A stretch of DNA of 64,000 nt. It comes from Platanthera guangdongensis. Taxonomy: Eukaryota > Streptophyta > Magnoliopsida > Asparagales > Orchidaceae. The notes beneath the pieces were generated by a model that saw only the letters and a program-made list of their open reading frames with translations, was not told the origin of the DNA and did not search any database. Shown one piece after another: positions 46,006-56,295 of the stretch. Position 1 is the stretch's first letter. The number at the start of each line of letters is the position of its first letter. The stretch is taken from the NCBI GenBank assembly GCA_039583875.1, contig CM077149.1, positions 152,274,416 through 152,338,415 on the forward strand, written 5' to 3'. The translations under genes and the position numbers were made by a program.

Positions 46006-47918
46006 CTAAATGGGCTGGAAGTTTTTGTCGCCAGGCTCCGGCACGGGAAGAAACAGCGCCGGCACCACGTCCTTCGCCGAGAGTCCCGCTGCCTCGCTCG
46101 TAAGCAGATCCGCGCGCCGCAGCGTTTGCATCGTGTATCTCGCTGCGCTGGCCGCGTTCTTTTGCATTAGCACTTCCAGGTCGTAGTCGGAGAGATGCTC
46201 GCGCGGGCAGACCCTGCTGTCTGGAGGAGGGACAGCGGCGGCGGCCTCCAGCTCGCGTACCCGCGCCTCCAGCGCCGCCTTTTCTTGGCCAAGGGTGGCG
46301 ATCTCGGCACCCATCCAGCTCGCCGTCGCCGCGTCCTGGGGAAAAATGAATAGGAATAATCGTGAGCTGTGTACACGAAAAGGAGGGAGTGCGATTCAGG
46401 TTGAGCACGCACCACCCCGCCCAGGTACCGCGCGAGGGTCTCCTCGGCCGCGTCGGCTCGCCTCCTGTGAGTGTCCGCGTCCGCCTGGGCGAGCTTCCGG
46501 GCCTCTTCCTTCTCATCCGCCATCTTTTGGATGGACGCGGTGTTCCGCTCCACCTGGGTGCAGCGCCTCCCCACCATGTGAGCCAGCTCCAGACCGCGCA
46601 GCTGGGCCCGCGAGCTCTCATGAATCAGCACTCGCGTCGCCTCCTTGTCATAAATGGCGGCGTCTTCACGCGAGTACAGACCAAAGGAGAGGCTGTACGC
46701 CTCCCCGCCGATGGTATCCTGCTCCATCCAGCTCGGCAGCAGGGTCGAGATCGTCGCGCGGTTCGACTCCTTGTCCCACGCCAGGAGCGGGACGCCAAGC
46801 TCGTCCAAGTACTTCTCGCCGTAGCCGAAGTTCCGATGCCCTCTCGGCACCGGCTCTGCAGCGGCTTCAGACCCACCCTGCGGTGCGGAGGTGCCCGCCG
46901 CCCCGACCGGGGAGTCGCTGGTTGAGGCAACCCGCGGGGGCGAGGGACCCTCAGCCGGTAGGACCGCAGGGGCCTTGCCCTTCCTCTGGCTCGCGGCGGG
47001 TTGATGATCCGCGGTCTTCGCCACCTTCTGCGGAGGGACTGGCTGTCCGCCACCCGGCCGCTTCTTGGCCGGGACCGATGGGATGTCGCGCTGGGCGGCA
47101 TCCGCAGCCTGCACGCGGGCGAGAACCCCGGGGGGAATACGAGCGCTCTCGTAAGGAGGGTGAAGAGGATGTCGCGCTCGCCTGAAAGAAGGAAGGGGTG
47201 AGACAAAGGAAGAAAGGGAATAAGGTATAACAGCGGCGAGTGACAAACCTCCCCCCGGCGGGACAGCAGCGAGGTCGTCAAGATGACGGCGCAGGTACGC
47301 GACTTCAAAGTTCTTCCCGACGAAGAACGCGAACAGGTCGGATTCATGACCGCCTAGGTTGGGTGGCCGGTAGCTCGCCTCGCTGAGCTGCACCGGCGAG
47401 AAGGGCACGTTGCCAAAGTCCCCTTTGACGAACAGGAACTTCTTCAGCCAGTTGTGGCTCTTGTTAACTGTCTCCCGCACCTTGAGGTGGGCGCTGGAGA
47501 AGTAGGCCGTCCCGTCTCGGTTCGCCCTGAAGGAGAACAACTTCCGGAATACTGCGAGGCTGAACTCCACCCGCTCCTCTCGCAGGAAGCAGGCGAACCC
47601 CATCAGGACGGCGATGGAGTTCGGGGTCATCTGGCCCAGGACGACCCCGAAGTATTTTAGCACCTGGCGCGCCTCGGGCCATAGGGGGAGTCGCAGGCCT
47701 ACCTCGAAGTGAGCGAGAGGGATGGCGAGCTCATCCCTAAACAGGTCGTTGATCTTCTCCCCCTCTTCGGGTCGCCTCGCAGAGAACCCGGCTGGGATGT
47801 GGTCGCCTAAAGCTTCCAAGTATTCATGCTCTGTGATGACGGCGCGAGGGAAATCATGCTCGGAGAAGGTCCAAGCGCATTTGCTTCGGCCGTCCGCGTC
47901 GCCGCCGCCTCCGCCCAT
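46006..47918 (-). CDS. Antisense gene A of the Tat element (transposase_28-like / 'gypsy-type transposon' domain)
   Basis: It starts at 47918 on the minus strand. Residues about 30-190 match the plant 'putative gypsy type transposon' family (Pfam PF04195): HFEVGLRLPLWPEARQVLKY, FGVVLGQMTPNSIAVLMGFA, FRKLFSFRANRDGTAYFSS and NWLKKFLFVKGDFGNVPF. A Pro/Ala-rich linker and a coiled-coil C-terminus (IQKMADEKEEARKLAQADAD; QEKAALEARVRELEAAAA) follow. Probable exons are 47249-47918, 46416-47181 and 46006-46335, with GT-AG borders. The second junction is in phase; the first implies a frame mismatch near 47130, so that border or a base is uncertain. The function is unknown. It is transcribed opposite to the retroelement genome. 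Confidence 0.75.
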
Positions 47919-48044
47919 TCCCGTCGAGTCGCAGCCGAACGCGCGAGAGAAAGCCAGAAGGCGAACACAGACGATACTCCGCGGGAACAGGAAGCAGGAG
48001 GGTTTGGAGTCGGTGGAGAAATAAGGGCCGGCAAGGCCTATTTA
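46019..48044 (+). other. No plus-strand gene here
   Basis: Long open frames exist on the plus strand of this GC-rich region (for example 46295-47185), but their translations are low-complexity Arg/Pro/Ser runs without family resemblance, and they mirror the antisense gene. They are noted only so that they are not mistaken for genes. Confidence 0.7.
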
Positions 48045-48494
48045 TAGGAAAAGAGAGGGGGCGGGAAACTTCCCGCCGAAAGATGGGGTGCGGATAGCAA
48101 AAATTAATCCGACGGTTCGACTTCCCGCGCGCGAGCGCACCTCAAAGGTCGAGCCGGCACGGTTCTCGCCCGGCTGCAACCGCGGGAGACCAGCGCGGGC
48201 GAACCAACCCCAACCCGCACCCGCACGCCGTGCCACGTGAGACGGGAGATTCCCGTCTAGCGAGCTCCTCGGCTCGCCCTCGCCCCGATCAGCGCGAAAG
48301 GAAGAATGGACCTTTCCCTTAACCCGCCCACAGAAAACAACAGAAAAGCAGCGCGATAATTTCAATACATCTCAGCAACAAAATAGTTAGGCCCATAGGC
48401 GGGCTAAAAGAGTCGCGAGCAATTATAAGTACAAGATAACTGTGAAATGACGATAACCCCGCGGTATCCCGCGAGCGAGGGGCAAACAACTGGG
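48045..48494. other. Spacer between the two antisense genes
   Basis: It should contain the promoter of antisense gene A (a TATAAATAGG stretch near 48036-48045 on the minus strand, 120 bp upstream of its ATG) and the 3' end of gene B. No other coding region is supported. Confidence 0.45.
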
Positions 48495-49469
48495 TCAGTA
48501 CTCGACCCACTTCCACCTGTGCCGCCTCTTCGTTCCCGCTCGCGGCGGCACGCGAGGATCGTGGTAGTCGCGAACCGCCACCAGTTCCCGCTGAGCCATG
48601 CCAACCTGCTCTGTGGCGCTCCTAAGATGTCCCTCGGCCCGCGTTATATGCACGCCCGGCGAGGTGACGTCGTCGTCTTCCGCTTCGCGCCGAGGGCCCT
48701 CCAGGACAGCGAGCCGGGCCTCAGTCTCGGCCTTGTCTTCATCAACCCTCCTCATGATCTCCTTCAACATCAGTGTGTGTTTCTGGAACAGCCGTGTCAC
48801 CTGCCCCTTCATCCCGACCGCGTCGGTCGGGTCGCCCAGGTAGTCAGAAACGCTGTCCACGTCAGGCGGAGGCGAGTACCCTTCGCTCATCTCGGTCTCA
48901 GGAGAGGCCCTGTGAAAGCCTGCAAGCGAGGCGAGTCAGAGGGAGCGAGCAAGAGACGAAGCCCAACGATAAAAACCAGCTCACCAGGGGTTGGCACATC
49001 GCCCGCACCGACAGATGGGCAAGAAGAGCCCGGCCGACCCTGAAAGTTCCCTCCCTCGAGGGTCTCAAGAGATTTCCCCAGCCCATGGGAGACCGCCGGA
49101 CGGGGAGTTTCCGGAGGTGGGCGATCCAGACCTGGGGAACTCGCGATATTCTCAGGCGACGGAGGCGGGGGACGATCCTCTCCCCGGTTCTCCACCTCCT
49201 CATAGGGAATTACCTGCAAAACAGGGAGTCAGGGGAATAGCGATAATCAGCGGAAGGCCACGTACCCCGGGGACGACCTCAGCACCCGCCGCCGAGCTGG
49301 AGGCCGGGCAGTCACCCGCCAGAGAATGCTTAACAATCTTTCCCTTCGCCGGCCTGAAGAGAGGGCCGGAAGATCCGCGTACTAGCCATGGGGCGGCCTC
49401 GAGGGCCTCCTCCTGAGTCTGCAGGACCGCTGCCGCCAGGCGAGCTCGCACCTCTTCGCTAACCGGCAT
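48495..49469 (-). CDS. Antisense gene B of the Tat element (285 residues, three exons)
   Basis: Exons 49266-49469, 48985-49213 and 48495-48919. Both introns are GT-AG and the coding length (858 nt including stop) stays in one frame throughout, so the gene looks intact. The start is MPVSEEVRARLAAAVLQTQE. The middle is Pro-rich (RGEDRPPPPSPENIASS). The end is a helical, probably coiled-coil region (TLMLKEIMRRVDEDKAETEA, SATEQVGMAQRELVAV). I recognise no family. A TATA-like TATAAATACATACC lies at about 49530 upstream on the minus strand. A decayed counterpart lies at 648-2157. Confidence 0.65.
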
Positions 49470-49647
49470 CGAGAAACAAAAGTCTGCTCAGAGAAAATAA
49501 AGGGGATCTGGGGAGCCTCCTACAGGGGTCAGCGGTATGTATTTATAGCCGGACAGTGGGGCCCACCAAAAGATTCCCTGCCAGCTCAGCACAGTGCTCG
49601 CCGAACACGCGGGTTGGATGATTCTTTCCGAGCTTGATTCAAGCTCG

Positions 49648-49663
49648 AAAAGAGCGGGGATTG
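49648..49663 (+). promoter_or_regulatory. Polypurine tract of the Tat element
   Basis: GAAAAGAGCGGGGATTG lies directly before the 3' LTR start TGTACAAC. Confidence 0.7.
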
Positions 49664-50454
49664 TGTACAACCTTGTGTCCGGCGAGCGGGCCCAGCCAGG
49701 GAGGTTGAGCGGGCCTGACCCCGCAACCCGCACCCGGGCGGCAAACGGGTAAGGTCGACAGAAAGGCCGGCTCGCTCCCGCCCATCTCAGGCGAGCGGGC
49801 TGGCGACCCGCGGCGAGCGAGCGAGACCCGCGGTTGGTGATCCGCCGGTCAACCCCCCCACGCGCGACCAGGCTGCCGATCCGCCCGACGGAAGACAGGC
49901 AGCTCGCCCATACCGGCTCGCACTCGCCCAGTGAGGATGGACGAGTCCCAGAGCCAGGTCGCGCCCGCCTCTCGCGGGTGGAATCGGAGGCGAACTGAAT
50001 CCCCATGGGTGCGAATAGCTATTCAGAACAGCGGAGCCTGGCTGTTGGCAGACCAGGTTGGACTGCGCATAGCTATCCAAAACAGCGGAGTTTGGCTGTT
50101 GGCAGACCCAACCAGGGGCCTTTTTGGTATTTCCAGGTCAGTTCTTTTGGTTATTGGCAGTTCAGATTCTGAAAATCTATAAATAAGACCCAAGGGGTAC
50201 CTCAGAGGGCACGCTTTCAGTGCCTCCTTGCCCTCATTCTCAAGTGTTCTCTGAGGGTACCTTAGCTCGGCTCTTGGCTAAGGAGGGGAAGCGCTCAGAG
50301 ATCTTCCGGGTTTGTGGTGGGACCTCCCTGCCGAGCCCTTGGGTCTGTCCTTTCTTGTCTCTCTCGTTGTTTTTCTTGCAGGTGCGAAGTAGGCGCGAGA
50401 CCACCCCTTCCCCAAGGGTCGAACTCCACAAGAGGCCGGTTTCCGGTTTCAACA
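49664..50454 (+). repeat. 3' LTR of the Tat element (791 bp)
   Basis: It differs from the 5' LTR at about six positions and by one A in a short run (AAAA against AAA near 49742). It ends TTTCAACA, followed by the ATGAC duplication. Confidence 0.95.
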
Positions 50455-50459
50455 ATGAC

Positions 50460-51465
50460 CTCGTCCAAATACAATTCAACTATTTTCTTCATGGAGTAGT
50501 CAATCTTGAATGGCACGAAGTGAACACTCTTCGTCAGTCTATCCACAATCACCCAAACTGAGTCATGCCCTCTGGGAGAGCTCGGCAATCCAGTAATAAA
50601 GTCCATCGAGATACTCTCTCATTTCCAACTCAGGATCTCCAAAGGTGTTAGCTTGCCTCCAGGCCTTCCATGATCGGCCTTAACTCGCTTACAGGTGAAA
50701 CATTCAGATACAAACCTTGCTATATCTGTTTTTGATCCTGCTACATCTTGGTCGAACCGGGGTGGTAGGCCACATTAGAACCATGTGCCTCCTTACACAA
50801 CTGATACTTAATATCTTTAACCGCGGGAATGCAAAGCCTACCACGGTATCTCAGGGTTCCCATATCATCAATAGAAAACTCTGGCAACTCACCCTTCGCA
50901 GCTCTACTATAAAGATGCAACAGATCTTGATCCTCCTTTTGATGCAATCTAGTAAGTGTAATCCATGAAGGCTCTAACACTTCTAATTCACCAGTCGAGC
51001 TGCCACTTCCCACTGAAATACCCATCAAAAGGAATTCTTCCACCGGTGAATCCACTGAAAGGTTAAAAAATTTAGCCGTCTTCCTGCTCAGAGCGTCGAC
51101 TACCACGTTAGCTTTGTCCGGGTGGTACTGGATCTCGACATCGTAGTCTGCCACATACTCCAGCCATCTACGCTGGCGCAAATTCAATTCCTTATGTGTG
51201 AAGACGTATCTCAAACTTTTATGATCAGTATAAATCTTGCATATAACGTCATATAACAGATGTCTCCACAACTTGAGAGCATAGATCACTACTGTAAATT
51301 CCAGGTCATGCGTAGGGTAATTCTGTTCATGAACCTTCAGCTGCCTAGACTCATACGTAATAACCTTTCCCTCCTGCATCAACACGCATCCAAGCCCAAC
51401 ATACGAAGCGTCCACATACACAGCATAGTCCAGTCCTTCAGTAGGCAGGGTCAAGACTGGTGCAG
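50460..51465 (-). pseudogene. Tekay RNase H and integrase N-terminal half
   Basis: Minus strand 51454-50741: RNase H with YAVYVDASYVGLGCVLMQEG, YESRQLKVHEQNYPTHDLE, IYTDHKSLRYVF and DALSRK, then the spacer to the integrase HHCC region (KEAHGSNVAYHPGSTKM). Several stops lie around 50640-50740, then MDFITGLPSSPRGHDSVWVI and VDRLTKSVHFVPF continue to the Tat insertion point at 50459. The sequence resumes at 38615. Confidence 0.8.
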
Positions 51466-52258
51466 TGCATAACCTCCTCTTCAGCTCCTGGAATGCCTCT
51501 TCATACTTATCACTTCAATAAAAGGCTACATGCTTCTGCGTCAATTTTGTCAGTGGCGCAGACAGTGTGGAGAATCCCTTTACAAACTTTCTATAGTAGC
51601 CTTCTAGCCCTAGAAAACTTCTTATTTCCTTGGGAGTGGTAGGCCTATTCTAATCCATCACTGCAGCTATCTTTTCCAGATCAACTGTTATCCCATCCTT
51701 ATTCACTACATGACCCAAAAAGGAGACTTGAGGTAGCCAAAACTCGCACTTGCTCAACTTAGCATACAACTTATGCTCTCTCAAAGTTGACAAGACCAGA
51801 CGCAAGTGCTGCGCATGCTCTTCTGCATTGCGGGAGTAGACTAAGACGTCATCTATAAACACTATCACGAAGTGATACAGGAAGTCTTTGAACACTTTGT
51901 TCATCAAATCCATGAATGCGGCGGGTGCATTAGTCAATCCAAATGACATTACCAAAAACTCGAAATGTCTATGCCGCGAACGAAAAGCAGTTCGTGGAAT
52001 GTCTGCCTCACGAATCCTCAACTGATGATAACCTGAACGCGGGTCAATCTTGAAAAATACAAAGCTACCACGCAACTGATCGAACAAATCATCGATTCTC
52101 AGCAAGGGATATCTGTTTTTGATGGTCACCTTATTTAATTCTTTGTAATCAATACACAACCTCATTGATACATCTTTCTTCTTTACAAACAGAACAGGAG
52201 CACCCCACAGTGACAAACTTGACCTAATGAAACCGCTCTGCAACAGCTCGTCCAACTA
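51466..52258 (-). pseudogene. Tekay reverse transcriptase
   Basis: The minus strand encodes [80 protein letters not shown] and [17 protein letters not shown] (the F-I-D-D form of the RT box), then [22 protein letters not shown] stop lies at 52256-52258 between protease and RT, and another stop ends the frame near 51650. Not functional. Confidence 0.85.
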
Positions 52259-53957
52259 GGTACGCAGCTCTCCCAACTCACGCAGAGCCATACGGTGCGG
52301 AGCCTTAGCGATAAGACGGGTACCCGGTTCTAAATCTATGACAAACTCAATATCTCTCTCAGGCGGAAGACCAGGAAGATTATCAGGAAACACGTCAGGA
52401 AACTCGCGCACTACAACAATCTCCTCCACAAGCGGCAAACTAACAACGCTCGCCAACACTGAAACCAAACAGGCAAAGCATCCTGAATTCAAAAGCTTTT
52501 GAGCACTTACCGCAGAAATGATCGGAGAATCTTGGCGCGAATAACCATAAACGCTCCTGCGTTGACCGTCATCCGTCTTGAATTCCAAACACCTAACCTT
52601 GCACTGGATTACTGCATCGTACTTCGATAGCCAATCCATGCCCAGGATTACATCAAAATCTTCCAAGTCTATAACTTTTAGATCAACAACCGCGAGAAAA
52701 TCTCCCAACTGGATTGGACAACCCTGAATTCCCTGATCTGACACCACAGAATCACCTGAGGCGAACTTGACACAGAACGGGTCGCCAATAGGATTGAGGG
52801 TCAAACGGTAACGCTCTACAAAAGATCTAGCCACGAACGAGTGGGTAACACCGGAATCAAAAATGACACGCGCCCAGCGGTTACTTACCTTAAACTTTCC
52901 TATAATATTAAATATGCGACTAAGGGAAAAGAACGTTGACATTTAGATCACACCTAAAAAAAACTAGGTTAGAATCTAACCTGAAATAACTTCGATCGAC
53001 GTCTGAGCTTCATCCGCGGACACCACGTTCAACTTGCCCTTCCCTTTGTCCATGAGCTGCGGTGGCGTCAAGGCCTGAAGTGGCACTGGCTGCAACGGGG
53101 GCCGAGCCTGCGGGCAACGGGTCTTGACATGTCCCCTCCACCCACATAGATAATAGGTCTTGTCCTTCCAGCAATAGGCTGCATCATGACCCGTCTTGTT
53201 GCAACTGAAACAAACTGATCTCTCTTTGGGAGCGCCCTGAATCGCGTGCACCTGCTCTTGCTTCTGAGCTCCCAGTCTCTGGTAAGATCTCTCAAACGGG
53301 TGGCCTGCCCGACCACAAAAACTGCACACTTCCTTGTCTCTTTTCTTCTTAATAGTCTCAGATTCTTGTGATTCCTTACTTCAACAGGCTTCCTCTTATC
53401 CTTCCTCATCTACTGACCTCTGACCTTGGCATTGTCAATGGATTCCACCTTCAGAGCATCCTCTACCACCTCAACATAAGTCCCGGATCCGTAGGCACTG
53501 GCAAGCTGCTGGATGTCATTCCAAAGACCACCCAGAAATCGCTTGACTCGGTTGGATTCTAAAGATACCAAGTCAGGAGCAAAGCGGCTCAGCTTACTGA
53601 ACTCCACCTCGTATTCACTGACGGTAAGCTACCTCTGCTTCAAATGAAGGAAATCATTCATCAACCAGTCTCTTTCCACAGACGACAAGAACTTCTTCAA
53701 TAACAACTCCTTGAAGGACTCCCACGAGCATCCATCCTTCAAGCTTTCTTTCTCCCTCAACCACCAACTCTTGGCCATGCCCTTGAGTTGATAAGCGGCA
53801 ACCATCACTCTCTGGCCCCGCAGAGATCCCAGAGTAGGTGAACATCTCCTCGATGGCAATCATCCAGTCATCTAATGCCATAAAATCTGCCTTGTCATCA
53901 TACGTATGGGGTCCTAACCTTTGAAAGTGCGAAATGAAAGTCATCTCTGGTGGCAAC
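52259..53957 (-). pseudogene. Tekay gag and protease, N-terminally truncated
   Basis: Gag is readable from 53957 (ISHFQRLGPHTYDDKADFMA, DDWMIAIEEMF), then the capsid-like region with AYQLKGMAKSWW and WESFKELLLKKF, and two zinc motifs (CSFCGRAGHPFERS; CFSCNKTGHDAAYC). Protease follows with FDSGVTHSFVARSFVERY (active-site DSG) and VILGMDWLSKYDAVI. The first gag codons are absent because the frame runs straight into an LTR at 53958. Several frameshifts are present. Confidence 0.8.
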
Positions 53958-54560
53958 TGTAACACCCCCTATCCGTCGCGTAGAATATAGCAGTAGGTCC
54001 GGCCGGGGCCCGACGCCATATACCACAGACAGACCGGGTGGTTACTCAATGGAAACCATCCAACTAATCGAACGTCCTACACAGAGTATTCTAGCGGAAG
54101 CAATTTTAGAAGTTGCAATTAAGAGAACTCAGCACCAAGCATGAATGTCCACTAATACACCAAATAGGAATGTAGTACAGCAGCCCCTGCAAGCAACAAA
54201 CCACTGTACGGTGGCAAACAAAAGCAACGGTCAGCAATGCTGACCAAATTATAACGATCCCGCCCCCAATACGGGGCGGCGATGCTCCTTCCCTGCACTT
54301 ATTAGCATAACCAAGCAGTATATAAATATACATTGCATCACAGGCGTTGGCACGCACGGCCCCACGCCCCGTGCTCTCAGGGCACATTCTCGGCGAACCG
54401 GCCAATGTCATGTCAATTTAAGTCATAGACATTCCGGACTCACACCGCCACTTTGACGGCCAAACATATGAGCTTTTTGTCTTCTTGGCATAGGTCACGT
54501 CAATTTAAGCTATAGACCGCCGAAGACCCTTATCTATGCCTGAAAGGGGGAAACTAGATC
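53958..54560 (+). repeat. Fragment of another LTR inserted in Tekay gag
   Basis: It starts TGTAACACCCCC, an LTR-type start pointing rightward, exactly where the Tekay gag frame is lost. About 600 bp on, the Sirevirus LTR interrupts it. A GTCAATTTAAGYYATAGAC motif recurs (54413-54430 and 54499-54516). The rest of this LTR or element would lie right of the window. The lineage is unknown, but a chromovirus is likely from the start sequence. Confidence 0.55.
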
Positions 54561-56117
54561 TGATATACTCTAGAGGGGGGTGAATAGAGTATATGGTGCT
54601 TTTTAAACACAAAGAAAAACTTTTGCAAAGCTTTTCAACAATTGTTGTAATGAGTGTGAGCAGGGAAACAGAAATAAAACTAAACACAAAACTAATCTAT
54701 GCAGAAACTAAGCACAATAACATCTAGGCCAGAAATAAAAAGAAAACATGCAGAACCAGATGACACAAGGAATTATAGTGGTTCCCCAAACTTGGGTACA
54801 TCCACTCTTCTACCACCCTAGGTAGGAATCCACTGCAGGATGAGTTGATCAGGTGTCCTGAGCACCAATGAGCTTTTGATAAGGTGCTCAAAAACCAAAT
54901 TAGATTTTTTGATCAGGTGTCTTGCCACCAATGAGCTTTTGACAAGGTGCTCAAAAACCAGATTCAAACTTTTGAAGGGAGTTTGAAAAACCCTTTACAG
55001 AGTGGGGGTGAGAGAGTGATGACAGTCTTCTCTTTCTCAATCAACTGAGAAGACTAAGTGGATTGATGTCAAAGCTCTCCCTGAGTCCTTGATCTTCAGG
55101 AAGATGAGCTTTGCTGAGGGTGATAGGCCTTCAAAGATAGATCTCCAGCAAAAGATGATTTCAGCAAGCTGAAATGTTGAGAGTCTGGAGTCTTGAGATG
55201 ATTGGCCTTGAACACTTTGAGAGCTGAAGAGATCTGAAGATTTTTTGAAAGCTTGATCTCTCTGATGAGTGTTCTTCAGAATTCTTGTTGACAGAAATTT
55301 TGAAAAGAGTCTCTGTATTCTGAGTTGTGTGTCCTCTTCTTGTCAATCTCTGTATTTCACCTCTATTTCATTCAAAAACATTCTGTCATTTATTCTCTGT
55401 GCCATAATAGAATATCACTCTGTCAAAGATAGCCGTTGGTCTGCATTGATTACAGCCTTAATTGCATAATTTTTTCTGAAGGAAAGTCCACTGAATTGTT
55501 CCTTGAAAAATCCCTTGAAACTTGCTCCAGAAGTAAATGAAAACGGCTGGCAGATCTTCTGAATTAAATGCAGAATAACTTCTATCTGATTTAAATTTGA
55601 ATTCTGAAGGATAACTGAAATCGTCGAACTGAGCTCTGCTATCGTCGAGCTGAGCTCAGCGAACTGGAAAATCCAAGTAGCAAGATAATCGTCGATCTGA
55701 GCTCAAAGATTGTCGAACTGAGCTCAGAGATAAGGATCCAATGCAGAGTTAAAATCGTCGACCTGAGCTCACCGATCGTCGAATGGAGTTCGACGATATT
55801 GCGAAGTTGAGCTCAGCGATCGTCGAGTGGAGCTCGACGATATTATGAGGTTGAGCTCAGCGATCGTCGAATGGAGCTCGACGATCTACAGAAGTTGAGC
55901 TAGACGATCGTCGACCGGAGTTCGACGAATTGTCGTGCTGAGCTCGACGATTAGACTTGGTCTACAGAAAAACTTGGTCTTCAGGGCAGCTTCCAATCCT
56001 AGACTTCTAACCCTTAGACTCAATTCTAATTGACCTATTAAGCTATACAGAAGGTCAAACACAGATTCCTAGAGACATAGTGATCCTGACCCAAATTAGT
56101 AATAGGGTGTTCCAACA
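54561..56117 (-). repeat. 3' LTR of the Sirevirus (1557 bp)
   Basis: TG...CA termini and adjacent polypurine tract. The left flank AGATC (54556-54560) would be the target copy. It contains short direct repeats (GATCAGGTGTC with CACCAATGAGCTTTTGA near 54848 and 54914) and the hairpin cluster at 55618-55955. Confidence 0.88.
55618..55955. repeat. Hairpin motif cluster 1 (in the Sirevirus LTR)
   Basis: About a dozen variants of ATCGTCGARYKSAGYTCGACGAT, for example GATCGTCGAGTGGAGCTCGACGATATT. Each is an ~8-10-bp inverted repeat around a 3-4-base loop, spaced every 20-40 bp. Confidence 0.9.
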
Positions 56118-56130
56118 ATCTCCCCCTATT
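56118..56130 (-). promoter_or_regulatory. Polypurine tract of the Sirevirus
   Basis: AATAGGGGGAGAT on the minus strand, directly before the LTR start TGTTGGAACACC. Confidence 0.9.
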
Positions 56131-56295
56131 TGGGTTAGGATTACTATTTACAGACTTTGGAAGAATCAAATAACATCATACAATCAGAAAAACATGAAAA
56201 CAATAGCAGCTATACACAATGCAGAAACATCACAGAAAAATGTATAACATGATATCCAGACAGTAGTCAGAAAAACTAAGGATTGTCACCTTACA

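Larger units (their letters stand above)
38621..50454 (+). mobile_element. Young Tat-clade (Retand/Grande-like) Ty3/gypsy retrotransposon
   Basis: An 11.8-kb element with LTRs 38621-39412 and 49664-50454 (792 and 791 bp) that differ by about six substitutions and one base of length. A perfect ATGAC target duplication lies at 38616-38620 and 50455-50459, inside the Tekay integrase gene. It carries gag, protease, RT, RNase H plus a second archaeal-type RNase H, and integrase on the plus strand, then tandem repeats and two spliced genes on the minus strand. The dual RNase H is the hallmark of the Tat clade. Pol frames are broken by single-base shifts and one stop. Confidence 0.95.
34360..53957 (-). 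mobile_element. Tekay-like chromovirus LTR retrotransposon, split by a Tat element
   Basis: It runs leftward: gag, protease, RT, RNase H and integrase at 53957-50460, then integrase C-terminus and chromodomain at 38615-37730, PPT (37623-37640) and a 3.3-kb 3' LTR (34360-37622). The LTR starts (minus strand) TGTAACGCCCCC and ends GGGTTGTGACA. The integrase is interrupted by a Tat element at 38621-50454 with target site ATGAC. The gag N-terminus and 5' LTR are missing because another LTR starts at 53958. Stops in pol show it is dead. Confidence 0.88.

Noticed and set aside
46295..47185. A 296-codon plus-strand open frame
   Set aside because: The translation is Arg/Pro/Ser-rich with no family resemblance and lies opposite the well-supported antisense gene with the PF04195-type domain.
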